DNA of 64,000 nucleotides from Pleurostoma richardsiae. Taxonomy: Eukaryota; Ascomycota; Sordariomycetes; Calosphaeriales; Pleurostomataceae. Location of the stretch: positions 186,001 to 250,000 of the forward strand of contig JANBVO010000022.1 in NCBI GenBank assembly GCA_030052745.1, written 5' to 3'. The position numbers were made by a program, and so were the translations under genes. A model generated the notes under the pieces. That model did no database searches, was not told the origin of the DNA, and worked only from the letters and a program-made list of their open reading frames with translations. Shown piece by piece: positions 35,584-46,647 of this stretch (position 1 is its first letter; every line of letters begins with the position of its first letter).

Positions 35584-37264
35584 TCAAGCTAAGTATGCTG
35601 CACCGTGCTCCAAGTCCATGACAGCTGTCCCTTTGCCTTGTCCGGAGTTGGACTCATATTCTCCAAGCTGTAAGCCGATGTTCATTCCCTCGACTTCGGC
35701 CGTCATTTTCGAGACTTGAGCTTGACTTCGGTATGGGGCAAATGCACACTCGTCGAAAGTCCTGAGCACTTTGCCTCTCAGCTCCATATACTTGACCACG
35801 CAGTCAGGTAGAGGTAGTTCAGCTTCCTCATCTTGTACCTCGCTAACAAGGGACTTCAGACCGAAGCCGCACGAGGAGTGAGGCTGCTCGTGAGGGCGCT
35901 TGCCGGGGATGTTGAATGTTTTGATTCCAAGGTCCGACACTCTCTCGATCAAGCCGAGAGCACTGCCTTGATATGTTCGTGAATCTGGAATGGGCCATAT
36001 GTTCTTCTTAATCAGACCTGCGATCACGGATCCAAGAAGCATTGCGTTGCACCTGGTGAGCGTGATGATGGAGAAGTCAGTAATGTCTTGCACGCCGTCG
36101 GGACGTGGTGAACGAATCAAGAGACAGCCTCTAGCTCTAGCAAAGGCATGCAAGCAACATGCTGTAATCAGGCCGACTTACTCTTCTCGATGCTCCTTGC
36201 CGTGGCAATAGCGGCCGTTGGATCCATGGTCGCCCATCATAAGGCTCTCGACCGGTTCACGAATCCCGTTTAAGACGGTTTGAACCGCTTTTGCTCTAAA
36301 GTCGGCCATAAGGTCTGGGGTCACCACCGACTCGGTCAGCAAGAAATGGGTATCCCGATGAAGGGTATGACTTACCGAGAACTTGATGAGGGAGCTGACT
36401 GTCTTTCCAGGGGGTTCCCGACGCGTCAAGTAGAGTCCCGTCAATCTGGACAGTAGCAATCAAGGCCACTTGTCGGACCAATGTCTTAAATGTGCGTAGA
36501 TCGGCAAGCTTCCAGCATGTCCACAAGGCTCTGTCAATCATTTCGTGCTTTCCACATAGCTTGTCGTTACTGACAATGTGTCGATGATGACACAAGTTCC
36601 AGTCCTTCGCAAAAGGGATGAGAAGGTTATCGAGCTCGTACTTATGGGCGACCGTCGTGATGTGATATAAATCATCCTGGGTTGGCTTGTCAGGAATGTC
36701 CCGTGAGGAGAACTGGTAGTGGATCAGCCGCATAAGGATGCGTAGGGCTTTCGCGTTGTCGTTGAGTTCTATGATCCATGCGCCATGCTCCGGCCGGAGA
36801 TGCTCTGAGCCCCAGACCATCGTACGGAAGACATTGGAGACGGCGGCCAACGAAAATGAAACGACCTCGAGTAACACGCCATTGCCGTTCTCGTCCTTGG
36901 CTCTGATAAACAGGTCGCTGTCCCGGTGGAAGGGGACACTCCTAGGAGGCTCATCGCTCGCTTCTGAATAGATAGGACTAAGGACTCGTGGAAGGTTACT
37001 GGCCGTGAAGTGGTGGGCAACGGGGTCGGCAGGCGTGGCAGCAAGTATAGCATCTGTGACCTCCGCGGCCGACGAAGATACCGCTACTTGCGCCACGGTG
37101 GTCGCAATGTGATGATAGGCGGCTCTATCAGTGCCGCCGCCGGCCACATCTGACGCTCGTGGACCGAGGTCTACGACGCCGCCTTGGCCGTCAGGGCCGG
37201 TAGTCACCTCATTTCCCGGAGTGACTTCGTCCGATGCGAAGGTGGTGCCGCGAGTCACTGACAT
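35584..37264 (-). CDS. BTB/POZ-domain protein, second in the window
   Basis: Exons 37264-36376, 36314-36182 and 36136-35584 keep phase and give 524 residues. Introns are 61 bp (GTAAGT...CCAG) and only 45 bp (GTAAGT...CTAG). The BTB-like domain is at about residues 110-220: HRDSDLFIRAKDENG, EVVSFSLAAVSNVFRTMVWG, then ALRILMRLIHYQF and YHITTVAHKYELDNLLIPFAKDW, the typical fungal BTB layout. The last part, including HGSNGRYCHGKEH, is not recognised. The family is common and expanded in filamentous ascomycetes and usually uncharacterised. It is unrelated in detail to the BTB gene at 24.6-27.0 kb. Confidence 0.8.
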
Positions 37265-40095
37265 GGTGTGATGATGCTCGAGAGATGTTCAGACAGCTTG
37301 CGGCTTTATCGAGAATGCGGAGACAGACCTGACTGGCGTATTACTTGTGATGCAAACACCGCAGCACTTGGTGGGTACGGGTACGTTACCTTTGTAGGTG
37401 CGACAGGTCGGTCGATACTTGGGTACCCGACCTACCTCACCTACCCGGACAAGAAAGTTGAAACGTAAGTAAGGTACCTAGGTAGGTACCTAGGTGCCTA
37501 GGTAAGGTAGGTAAGGTAGGCAAGGCAGGCGTCAGGTGAGTCAAGCGCCAATAATCTCAGAACGTGCTCTGAGACGGCAGGGGCCTTATGCTAACAGGGA
37601 AGGTACTAAATGAACAAGGTAGACAGGTAGGAGGTACCTAAAGTAGATACTCTAAATCGGTGAGGTGCCTTAGGCGCAGAAAACTACCACTCTAGCTACG
37701 AGCCTACCTAGGTACGCATATAGACAACAGGAAGGAGAGACTGGAACTTGAGGCTGCTACGGAGGGAAAGAGCTTTTGTGTCTGTACGCCTCTTCAGAGG
37801 AATCCGGAAATTCAAGGCACTTACCATGCGCGGAGACTAGGTAGGATGGGCGAGGTACGCAGGTAGTGCTGTGATATCCTAGGACCTTGTGGAATCGACT
37901 ACATAGGAGCATTACTCGCTTCGCCTCGCCTCTCTCGCCGTTCATCAGGGGTGGAGCTGTAGTCTCACCCTGTAGGTAGAGCTACAAGGGGCTTTTGTGC
38001 CTCTAGCTTACCTTAGGTACTTTGTTCTCCTACTAGTAGACTCTATACGTTCATTAGTGCCTCGGTTCAGACGTTTGTTTTCTTCATACATTGCAGCTAA
38101 GCTAGCTACCTTAGGGACCGGTTAATGATCCATGGAGGGTATCTCGTACCTAAACATACTCACGCTGTGGAAGTGACTTGCTCCTCTGTGTTTAGAAACC
38201 AGACAAACACATGAAGATACTGCCTGCATTCCCCAGAATACTTGCCGCGGCTTTAACCCATTGCGCTTGAGTTACGAGCAGACACGTCCGATGGAGGTCG
38301 AGATTCAAATGGGAATATTGTGCCGCTTATCCCTCCCGCCTGCAGCACCAAGAATAGATTCCAAGAAGAACGGATTGATCCTACACCTGGGTCTACACCT
38401 GGGTCTTTCCCATCTCACTGCCTGGAACCAACTCGAACGGTCCTGACTATGAGAGGATGTTTCCCCCCTCCCCCCCCCCACCCCCCCCTCCCCAGGAATA
38501 GAGTGAATCTTATACAACGAACAAGCTCACGCCACCCGGTTCAAAACCGGGCACATGGCTGTGTGACATTTCTGTCTGTCTTTGGGCGATTTCAGTACGA
38601 CTCCTGATGGGATACGGCGTCGGACCCCATGTCCGTAGACACAAAAGTATAGGAAAGTTGTAGGTTCGCGTATAAGCCATAGACCGCGCGCCTGAAGCTC
38701 CTCATCCCTGATCTCTTGTCGCACAACAGACAGAACATGGAAAGCCACGAGGGCAAACACTAGGCCCGGAGACCTGATCTCAACCAAGCTTATCCGAGCC
38801 TCGTCACGGAAGTTGATTGGGAAGGTCTGAGTTTCCGCTCCAGCGTTCTGGAGACACTACAACGGATAGAGACCCAGCAATACCCGATCTTCCCGGCAGG
38901 GAAGGCGAGAAATGCGATCCGCCTGGCAAATAGTTTCTTTGTCAGTCCTCTTCTATATGATAACCGGGTATTACTGAGAGGTTGGTGGGATGACCTTAGT
39001 TCTTAGTCTTCCGGAGGTCGTCACGCACCGGAGATCGAAGTAGCTGGTATGATTCAATCTGGGAAAAGCTTTACTGATTCAATGAACGTTGCATCCAAGG
39101 AAGAGGAGTTGGACTAAATTCTGATCACGTAAGGTGGTTCTACGTTGCTCTCAAGAGTTATCAATCAACCTCACAATACGGTAGAGACAAAGAGGAGTGT
39201 GAACAGGCTAAGTACGTGAACCGTATGTAAGCGGTCATGGCGCCCAGGGGCGATTGCGTGCGGTTGACGCGAATATCTCTCAGCGTAAGTGGCACAGCTC
39301 TAAAGCGAAAGTAAGTAAGCGGCATTATTCATCCAACAATCCCAATATCTTCCTCGCTCACAGAGCAACTTGCAAGAGGACGGAGGCTAGCTTTTTACAA
39401 GACGTCACACGGATTCAGTCTATACTGAGTCTGGGTCACAGCGGTGATTATTTAAGCGCGCCGATGACGAGGTGGCCAAGCTTGCCTTGTCTCTGCGATA
39501 TTTTGGAAAAAGTAAAATATGGTATCGGATGACAATTTTGTTGCTCATGATCGAGCCAAGGGATACCACCGCCAAGCACAGATATACAATACTTGTAGCG
39601 TGTCAACAATCAAATTGGAATCTATAACCGGCCTTCTTGCCACAACTCGACAGCCTCATCGCCTCAAGACGATGGGACGTTGTGACATAGGTTTCGTCTA
39701 GGTTCGCTCATTTCCCAGAATATGCACGAGCATAGGTGTATTGGGTGTCGTCCTTTATCCGAATCCCGATTCCGCGTGGACAACTAGATGATGTTGGAAG
39801 AAAAATCTTCATATCTGTAGGGAATAAGGAAGACATACGTGAGCCGACATCTCCATTGCCTGCAATGCTAATTATATGGATTGTATGCTTGCGCAATGCT
39901 AATGGCAAGTCTCGGAGGCGACGAAGTGGGTTTTCATAATCGACAAATGACCTGAAGCTGAAGTAAAGCGTGTTATTGACCATACGCTGGTGAAGTTTTG
40001 CGTCTATCAGTAATCCAGAGGCGTTGTTCAAGACAAGCGGCACCATAGGCAGGCTTGCCTGAGCGAGAGCGGACTGCACAAACTGGGCCGATAAG
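37265..40095. promoter_or_regulatory. Long intergenic region with GGTA/CCTAGG tracts
   Basis: About 2.8 kb. Dense GGTACC/CCTAGG words lie at 37427-37520 and again at about 37610-37710, beginning 160 bp upstream of the BTB start. A C-run is at about 38463-38493. A minus-strand open frame at 39708-40079 could be a 3' exon of the neighbouring GCR1_C-type gene but is unproven. I see no other gene. Confidence 0.45.
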
Positions 40096-41280
40096 TCATC
40101 GCTGATATTCGAAGGCGCCTGGTGAAATCACCGCCCCTATGGCGCTGGGAGCTGCTCCTATCTTGTTGGCTTGTTTGGCCGCCGTGGCCGCAGCGGCAGC
40201 TGCCTTCCAGGTTGCCTTGGTCTCCCTGCGATCGTCCTGCAGCAGCCGCATGAGCCAGTTCATGCTCCTGCCTCTGCGCATGGACTCTACTTCTCTGACT
40301 GCAGTTGCTTCGTCGAGGCCGTCGGCCATCAGTTCCTTGATCTTGTCGTATATGAGCTTGCGCCGGCTGTACCAGGTGCGGATTTTTGGCTCCGGACGCC
40401 ACTTGGAACCCCACTGCGCATCCAGTAGCTCAATGGCGGGGTTACCATCCGCGCCATATCGGTATTCCCTCCAGATCTCGGTGACGGTGTTCATATTGCT
40501 GCATTGTACGGCAGGAGGGCGGCCGTTTCCTGAAGGTTGCGGTGGTTGGGAGTGCTGTTGGGAGGCGGCTTCGCTTGCGGTAGGGTTCAAAGAGTTGATC
40601 GGCGACGACTGCTGTGCGGAGGGGAAGGCACTGGGCCGAGATAGGGGCATACTATGAATCTCAGTCGCCGGCGCGGGAGTTGCAGGCAGAAGGACTGGCG
40701 CAAGCGAAGAGCACATTTCAGGCGCCGACAGTTGTGCCTGGCTCGAGTTGGAGAATGATCGTGAAGAGCGCTGTGGGGAGGCTGAAGTATCAACGGAGCA
40801 CCGTCTTGTGTCTAATGAAGGAGCATGTGGGCTTGGTCGATGTGGTTGCACTGGATGAAAGTGCTGCTGTTCGTCAGTCTAGAAGCCACGGGAAACCGCA
40901 AAGAGCCGGCGCACCTTTGCCACAGTCTGAAGTGCTGCGGTTTGAGACTCGACGTAACTCGCCAGCGAGTCCCTGAGGTCGTTCAGCTGCCGATTGACGG
41001 CTTCGCATCGCACTTCCATCTCCGCAATCTGCCGTGAGTGGGTTGACCGGAGCTTAAGGACAAGGGCAATTAATTCTTCTGGCGACTTCTCGCGAAGCTG
41101 AGGCTCATCGATATCGTAGCTCGACAGTGGCGGCGATGTGTCGCGCATGGCCCGCTCGTCGACGAGGTCTGTAGCCTGTCGCTTCCTGGGAGGGCTGGGA
41201 TCGACATTGTCATGCTGCTCATTCTGTGGTAATGACCGCTTGATCCCCCCCTCCGCAGCTGTCACGCCTGAAGGAACCAT
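40096..41280 (-). CDS. GCR1_C-domain putative DNA-binding protein
   Basis: Two exons, 41280-40915 and 40863-40096 (intron of 48-51 bp; two in-frame CAG acceptors possible), give about 377 residues. Residues 1-120 are charged, with a coiled-coil-like stretch (SPEELIALVLKLRSTHSRQIAEMEV). Then comes a Ser/Pro/Gln-rich linker. The domain that matters is at about 250-320: TVTEIWREYRYGADGNPAIELLD, WGSKWR, then YSRRKLIYDKIKEL, matching the GCR1_C DNA-binding domain of yeast Gcr1-type factors. Many fungi carry copies of unknown target. An Ala-rich tail closes it. An alternative 3' splice from about 40144 would replace the last few residues and read on to 39708; I cannot decide between them. Confidence 0.75.
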
Positions 41281-42248
41281 AAAAGCTGCGCGAGTGCAGT
41301 GGACAAAGTCAGGTACGGATAGGGACGGTAGGCTGAGCGGTAGTGAAGGATAGAGGTCCTGGGAGGTGCACGGCGTCTTCTCCGTCTAGACAGGGTGTTT
41401 CGAGACGGATCTTGCACGATCCATCTGGCCGTTGCATGAATCAGGGTGCTTGAGGATCCGTAGTACGCTGAGGTATCCGCACCTTTCTTTCATGCTGGAG
41501 TCTCTTTAGCCGTTACAATTCAATCAATCTTGATCAAGCCTACAACACGTGGATGGCCACATGACATGACTCCGTGCGATGAGGTGGAGGTCTATCGAGA
41601 GAGGAAAAATGTAGTGCCGATTTACGATTGGGTATCCGTACCTAGGTAGGTACCTGAGACAGGTACATGTAGGTAATGTGACTGGAAGTACCTTAGAGGT
41701 AAAGGTATCTCAGGTAACTTGACGGGATCTCCCTAGCATCGATGTCTCAGCTTTTGCCTCAAAACCGACCTTCCACTGATTACGAAAGCACGACCGTGCA
41801 TCACAAGCCCTAGGATGTGTCAATCAGAGCTGAGAACCGACGTCTTCGTGTAACTGGTTTCACCGGGTCATGTAGGCAGATGATGCTCTGCTGTGCAGAA
41901 GCAAGCACTCACCGGAACCAAGACCGAGATGGAGCATGTGAAGAAGCCGCAACCACACGAAAGGCAGGCTTGTGGTTTGACCTACCCATTCGTGGCCATA
42001 TGTATTTACATGCCAGACAGCTCAGGTATATAATGATGAGCTGGCAGGCAAGCTACTGCGTGGAAATAGTGATGCACCGGTGCGCAAGCTCTTGCTGCGG
42101 GCCTTTTTTCTTTTTTTTTTTTTCTTTTATTCTGCGTCTAGCCAACCCTTTCCTTGTTTGGCTTTCACCTAATCAAGTAGGTACCTTGGCCCATCTCTTT
42201 GGGTGTTACTACCTTGTTTCTCTTCTCAATCTCTCGTCCGCCCGCAGG
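41281..42248. promoter_or_regulatory. Divergent intergenic region with GGTA/TACC tract
   Basis: Between the GCR1_C-type gene and the uncertain plus-strand locus. Repeated TACC/GGTA/CCTAGG words lie at 41640-41720, 360 bp upstream of the GCR1_C start. A T-run is near 42108-42126, and CCCGCAG just before 42249 looks like a 3' splice site. The open frame that starts at 41817 is mostly not protein-like. Confidence 0.4.
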
Positions 42249-42795
42249 ATGCCCAAACCAGCTGGGCCTAAGAAGCTACTGGGACTAGGAACCTCAAAGC
42301 TTCTCGAGTCGAAGGAGGACAGAGTGGGCCGGCGTGGGGTTCGGCAAGACATCGAAGACGCCAAATGCTCTGATCACGACAAGCGACAGGACAACATCTC
42401 CACCGCTGAGATGTCGGCATTTCCTGCTTCACCGCTTCTCCGCCACTCCGCCTACAGTTCCAATAACGAACGACAAAGAGAAATCGGGAGAAGTCACCTG
42501 TTTAGAAGCCGACCGTCTGCTGACGGACCCTCCGGATTGCGCCAGCACAGACGGTGTAAGAACATGGTCCGGTCCCGGCCCGTGTTCTTTGGCGGCCGGT
42601 GCCTGGCCCGTAGGGTCATCGCAGCAGCATGAGCATATCTACAAGTCTAACATCGCATTGCTGTCGGCGTCTGATTCCCTCACACGTGGCGACCTCGCCG
42701 TGGTCTGCCAACCCGGCTTCCAACCACCCTTGTCACGGCTTTCGCCTCGTTTTTTCTGCTGCTGTCCCCCATTTTGTCTGGACTGGTTCTTCTGA
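42249..42795 (+). other. Possible 5' part of an uncertain protein gene, frames alternate
   Basis: ATG at 42249 opens a protein-like start (MPKPAGPKKLLGLGTSKLL...). A second frame, read from 42334 to 42795, takes over protein-like character (VGFGKTSKTP, then EKSGEVTCLEADRLL). The first frame again looks good around DKRQDNISTAEMSAFPASP. Neither frame alone looks like a whole gene and no splice pair joins them cleanly. It could be the 5' part of the locus continued at 43306, with indels or a poorly read assembly. Weak support. Confidence 0.25.
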
Positions 42796-43305
42796 ACTGT
42801 GGCCTCGGCGTACCTCGTCTCCCCATCGTGCTGCGTCCCCTAACCCAGACGGGAACTAAACCTGCATGCGGGGCCACAGGCACGTCGGGGTGGCTGCGCG
42901 CCCACATTGTAATGGCGCGCTGCGCACTGGCTTTTGGAGTAAAGGAAAGAGGAGAACTGGCCAGTTACCGACCACACGACTCCTCCGGTCGGTCCACTTG
43001 GTGCTGTTCATCTCCGGACCTGTGAAGACGGACCCCTCACGGCTGGACGTACCCTTAGATACTGACCGCAACTTCGTCATGAATGGGTTGAGTTTGCTCG
43101 TTCGTTAGAGAGGGCTTGCTGACCGTATCAGCAGTAGGAGCAGGCGGCGTGCCACCACAGGCCCCTCCATATATGAGGTAGAGCCTGGCCTCCCCTTCCT
43201 AACCGGCAAGACGCCGCAGGCAAGTCAAGACAGATACTACCCTTTCTTGGAAGGGCACCGGCCAACACTTTCAGTGTTGCGAAGGCCCTTTAGGACCCTG
43301 ACAGC

Positions 43306-44205
43306 ATGTCCCGCTTATCACCGCTGCCCCGTTCGCATTCGCGGGCGAGTGAGGCCGCCTCGGTCACCACGTATTACAGCTTCCAAGACGCTGAGTTCGA
43401 TCCGTCAGATGCGCCAATCGCGGCATCGCAAGCCGCGGAGCCGTATGTCGACCCTGACCCGTCCACGGTGTCACCTGGGTCGGAGGAAGAAAAGGCGGAG
43501 TGGCGAGCAACGAGCCTGCGAATGCGGCGCCAAAATTCCGTCTACGAAGCTTCCCGTGCCTCCCAGTCTCACCAATGCAGCATTAAATCCAAAGCACACA
43601 CGCCGCTGCCCATCCCGGCTCGGCCTCGCAAACGCCCATCGGCGCGGCGTACCGCCAAGTGTGTGCCCGTGGCCTACACTGCCGGATGGGCATCCGTCAA
43701 GCCTGCCCTGTCCCTGGCACAATCTCCTACACCCCATGTTCACAGCACTTTCTTCCACTTCCCCAACCCGGGACCGCTTTCTGGAAGATGCACCGATGGA
43801 TGCATTTTCGCAGTCGGTATGCCCCCCTATCTGGACATCTCAGATCCGGAATCCGACTACCAGTACGACGGCCACCCGCGGCCGCTGGCCCAGGCAGCGG
43901 CGTGCCCGGTCCCACCGCCGACGACGCATTACTGGACAAGCGACCGTACGCGCCGCCTCGAGTATGCCGCTATCGATGCGGCCGGCCGCGGCGTTCGCGG
44001 GTGGGTCATGAAGCACATAGTGCCCGAATGTTTTGTGCCCAAAGAGCGCAGGCGTATGGGCTTCGAGGATGACCGGGGCAGCGTGCGGCGCTACCGCATT
44101 GACCTGGAGTGCGAAGAGGCCGGGGAGAAGGGTGGTGCCCTTGCCGGCGCCCGGGGGCGGAAGGCGTGGTGGGAAGTGATGAAGAAGAGTAACGTACACG
44201 CGTGA
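43306..44205 (+). CDS. Uncharacterised fungal protein, internal frame doubtful
   Basis: Open frame of 299 residues from ATG at 43306. The ends look like real protein: an acidic N-terminal part (TTYYSFQDAEFDPSD, then SPGSEEEKAEWRATSLRMRRQNSVYEAS) and a C-terminal part with PYLDISDPESDYQYDG and TRRLEYAAIDAAGRGVRGWV...HIVPECFVPKERRR...GSVRRYRI. I do not recognise a named domain. Between about 43540 and 43830 this frame is Pro/Ser/Arg-rich, while a neighbouring frame gives more natural sequence (PVPPSLTNAALN; RDRFLEDAPMDAFSQS). That suggests compensating indels, sequence errors or decay. Base use is C/G-ending like its neighbours. Confidence 0.5.
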   Translation: MSRLSPLPRSHSRASEAASVTTYYSFQDAEFDPSDAPIAASQAAEPYVDPDPSTVSPGSEEEKAEWRATSLRMRRQNSVYEASRASQSHQCSIKSKAHTPLPIPARPRKRPSARRTAKCVPVAYTAGWASVKPALSLAQSPTPHVHSTFFHFPNPGPLSGRCTDGCIFAVGMPPYLDISDPESDYQYDGHPRPLAQAAACPVPPPTTHYWTSDRTRRLEYAAIDAAGRGVRGWVMKHIVPECFVPKERRRMGFEDDRGSVRRYRIDLECEEAGEKGGALAGARGRKAWWEVMKKSNVHA

Positions 44206-44858
44206 TGGCTTCATGGTGAAGGCAATCGACGGAGCGCCAACTAGAATGCACCCGCCCTCAACTGGGCTGAGCCATTATCATTGGTACTGGAGTATCTTGC
44301 GCACTTGTTTCATAAGTGGCGCGCGCCATTTGCTTGTTGCACAGCCGTTCCGGAAGACATGGACTGGCGTTCTATACCCAATCAATCTGGTTTCTTCTAC
44401 TCTTTGCTGCTCATACTCATAGCCTGCTTGTAACTCCCATTTGAGAGACATGCTGATGCTGGTGGAAGGGGGAAATACCTAACACACCGTACATCGTAGC
44501 AGGGCTTCCGCAAGGAAAGGCTGTTGTCGAACCCGTTGAAACTCGGAGATTTGACACGCGCTGGAGATCAGATCACCGGTCTCAGCCCCCAATTTCCACT
44601 GGGTCACGCATTCATCTGTGAAAACATGTTGCTTCTTTAATGACGAGACATTCTTGCCGTGGCCGAACAGCTGAGGCGGAGGAGACGCGATACAGGGCCC
44701 AAACGAGGAATGTTTGCCGATGCTCTGAATAGGTAAGTGCGGCGTCCGCGAACGAAACTGCTCCGCTTTGGCCGAGTGGTGCTGGAGGATCAGCCATAGA
44801 CGGGCTGACGGGAGCTCCACGGCTCGGTCGGGCTCAGCATTCCTTCCCCACGCCTCCC
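44206..44858. other. Intergenic region
   Basis: About 650 bp between two plus-strand loci. A minus-strand open frame at 44479-44868 has no protein-like features. Nothing else is seen. Confidence 0.45.
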
Positions 44859-46647
44859 ATGCCACCAACGGTGCCGACAGGAATGATAAACGCAGCGCCA
44901 GATCTTCGCGTCTCGCGGGGGCCGGTGGGCCTTGGGACGTGTGGTCCGATCTGGGGAATAATATAAGTCTCTAGGATCCAGGGCTGGACGCCTTTCCACC
45001 CGGCTGACGACGTTGCTCGAGGCGGATCAACAAGCCCTCGCGCGCCTCTCGGCACCCCTTATTGTCTCTTCCTGGACGCATCCAGCCTAACGGCTCGAGA
45101 TGCCGTGGATTGCTTCTTCTCCGCCGTCACCTGCGGCCTCGTCGCCCTGCACTTCTCCTCGCAGGACGACGCCGCCGCCGTCACTGGTGACTTATATCCC
45201 GCCCCTGATTGATGGTGCCTGTGGAACCGTGCCGCGGTCACGGCAGCCCCTGTCCACCCTTTTGCGCAACGACGCTGCAGCCATGTTGAGATTGGCCGCT
45301 CCAACCCTGCTACTCGCGGACATGCGACGCCTGTGGCGAGCCGACTCCTGGGCCGATGCGTGTGATATGCTCCTGCAAGCAACACTTTCGCTGTTCGAGT
45401 TGGCCATGGTTCTGCTCGCTGCCCCTCTGTGGGTCTGTCTTCCCGGCGCTGTATTTGCTCTTTGGCTTTCTGCCAACATGGCCTTCGTGGCTGGCGTCAG
45501 CTGGCTGCTGAACGGACGGGAGCGAGTGGTCCGCTGTACAGACGGCTTGGACGGCTGGTCCAGGGCCCCTGAAGCAGTTGATGAGCGATGGATCTTTATC
45601 GGAGGTTCTGAGAAGAGGTACTTATGCGCTGATGCCTTGTGTCCTCGATCTAAACGCTCTGACTAACTGGACCCTGTTTGGTGTAGCTCACGCTTCTTGT
45701 TACGCTCGGCTTTGCCGCACTTGTCAAAACTCTTCTGCCGGCCGATAACTGCCATTCGCGTGCCATCATACGGAATGCTCGCTGACGCAGGCATGGCTCT
45801 GCTGCTTCGATCAGTCGCGTTCCCGTCCTCATCATCGCGGCACCTGTACGACCATGTGCGGGCGGCCTTGCTCGACCCCCGGAGCAGCAAGGTCATTGTT
45901 CTCGCCGACGGTATCGGCTCGGTTCATCTCTCCAGGACATTGGGCCAATTGTATGCGGACATTATTCCCGACAAAATCGCTAAGCTGGAAATCTACACAT
46001 TTGGTGCCGCTGCTGGCGAGTTTCTCATGCCTCTCGGTGAAGGGCTGAAGGACCAGTCGCCGCCGCCGCATGGTGGCTTCAATCCCGCTCGCACGGGCCC
46101 GCACATGGAGCATTTCGCCCATGAAAGAGACAGTCTCGCCAGCTTCGGCATCCTGCGTGCCGTGCGAGAGGACTTGGAGGGTAGATTCTGTGGCGGAGTG
46201 TTCGTCCTGCGCGATGCGGCCGGGACACATCCTCCGATTCGCTTCCCTGCTATGGCTATGTCTATCACGGACTACCTCTCGACCCTTTTCCCAAACCGGA
46301 CAGCTTCCGCGGCTGGCGGGGCCAGGAGCATATTGGACAGCATCATGTCCATCGACCGGGACTTAGCTGAGAAGCGTGAGTTCGCTGCCATGGCTAACTA
46401 TGCATCGGCCACCAGCGCAAAGAAGGGAAGCAAGAGACTCAGCTGGACCGGCCTTGGCGCCACGGTCAATGGTGAGAATGGCGTCATGGATGGAGTCGCC
46501 GGTCTGGAGATGGCTAGAAAAGGCTGCAAAGACTGTGATGGGCACCGAGGGACAGAGGTCAGCTGGCTGGTGAGATATGTAAACATTGGCCAATACGACG
46601 ACGGAACGACCCGCACTGCGGACGCCAGCCCAGCGTGGGGACGATGA
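44859..46647 (+). CDS. Membrane-linked alpha/beta-hydrolase-like protein without the usual nucleophile motif
   Basis: Best model: exons 44859-44924, 44982-45186, 45281-45617 and 45687-46647, 522 residues, all phases fitting. The last intron (69 bp, GTACTT...GTAG) is the most secure: it joins DERWIFIGG to SRFLLRSALPHLSKLFCRPI, as in a fungal family with a DUF676-like lipase fold. Two hydrophobic helices (SLFELAMVLLAAPLWVCLPG...) precede it. The lipase part has VIVLADGIGSVHLSRTLGQL, where relatives have HSQGG, then KLEIYTFGAAAGEF and HMEHFAHERDSLASFGIL. The catalytic Ser motif is therefore missing. The 5' half is uncertain. A shorter start at 45100 also gives an open frame, but 44982-45186 in another frame (CLFLDASSLTARDAVDCFFS) has much better coding character. 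Confidence 0.65.

Noticed and set aside
38530-38555. GGTTCAAAACC resembling a tRNA B box
   Set aside because: No matching A box, acceptor stem or cloverleaf could be drawn around it.
41817-42632. 271-residue plus-strand open frame
   Set aside because: Its first 140 residues cross a T-run and promoter-like sequence with no coding character; only the part from 42249 might be real.
44479-44868. 129-residue minus-strand open frame
   Set aside because: No recognisable segment, and it overlaps the proposed first exon of the plus-strand gene.
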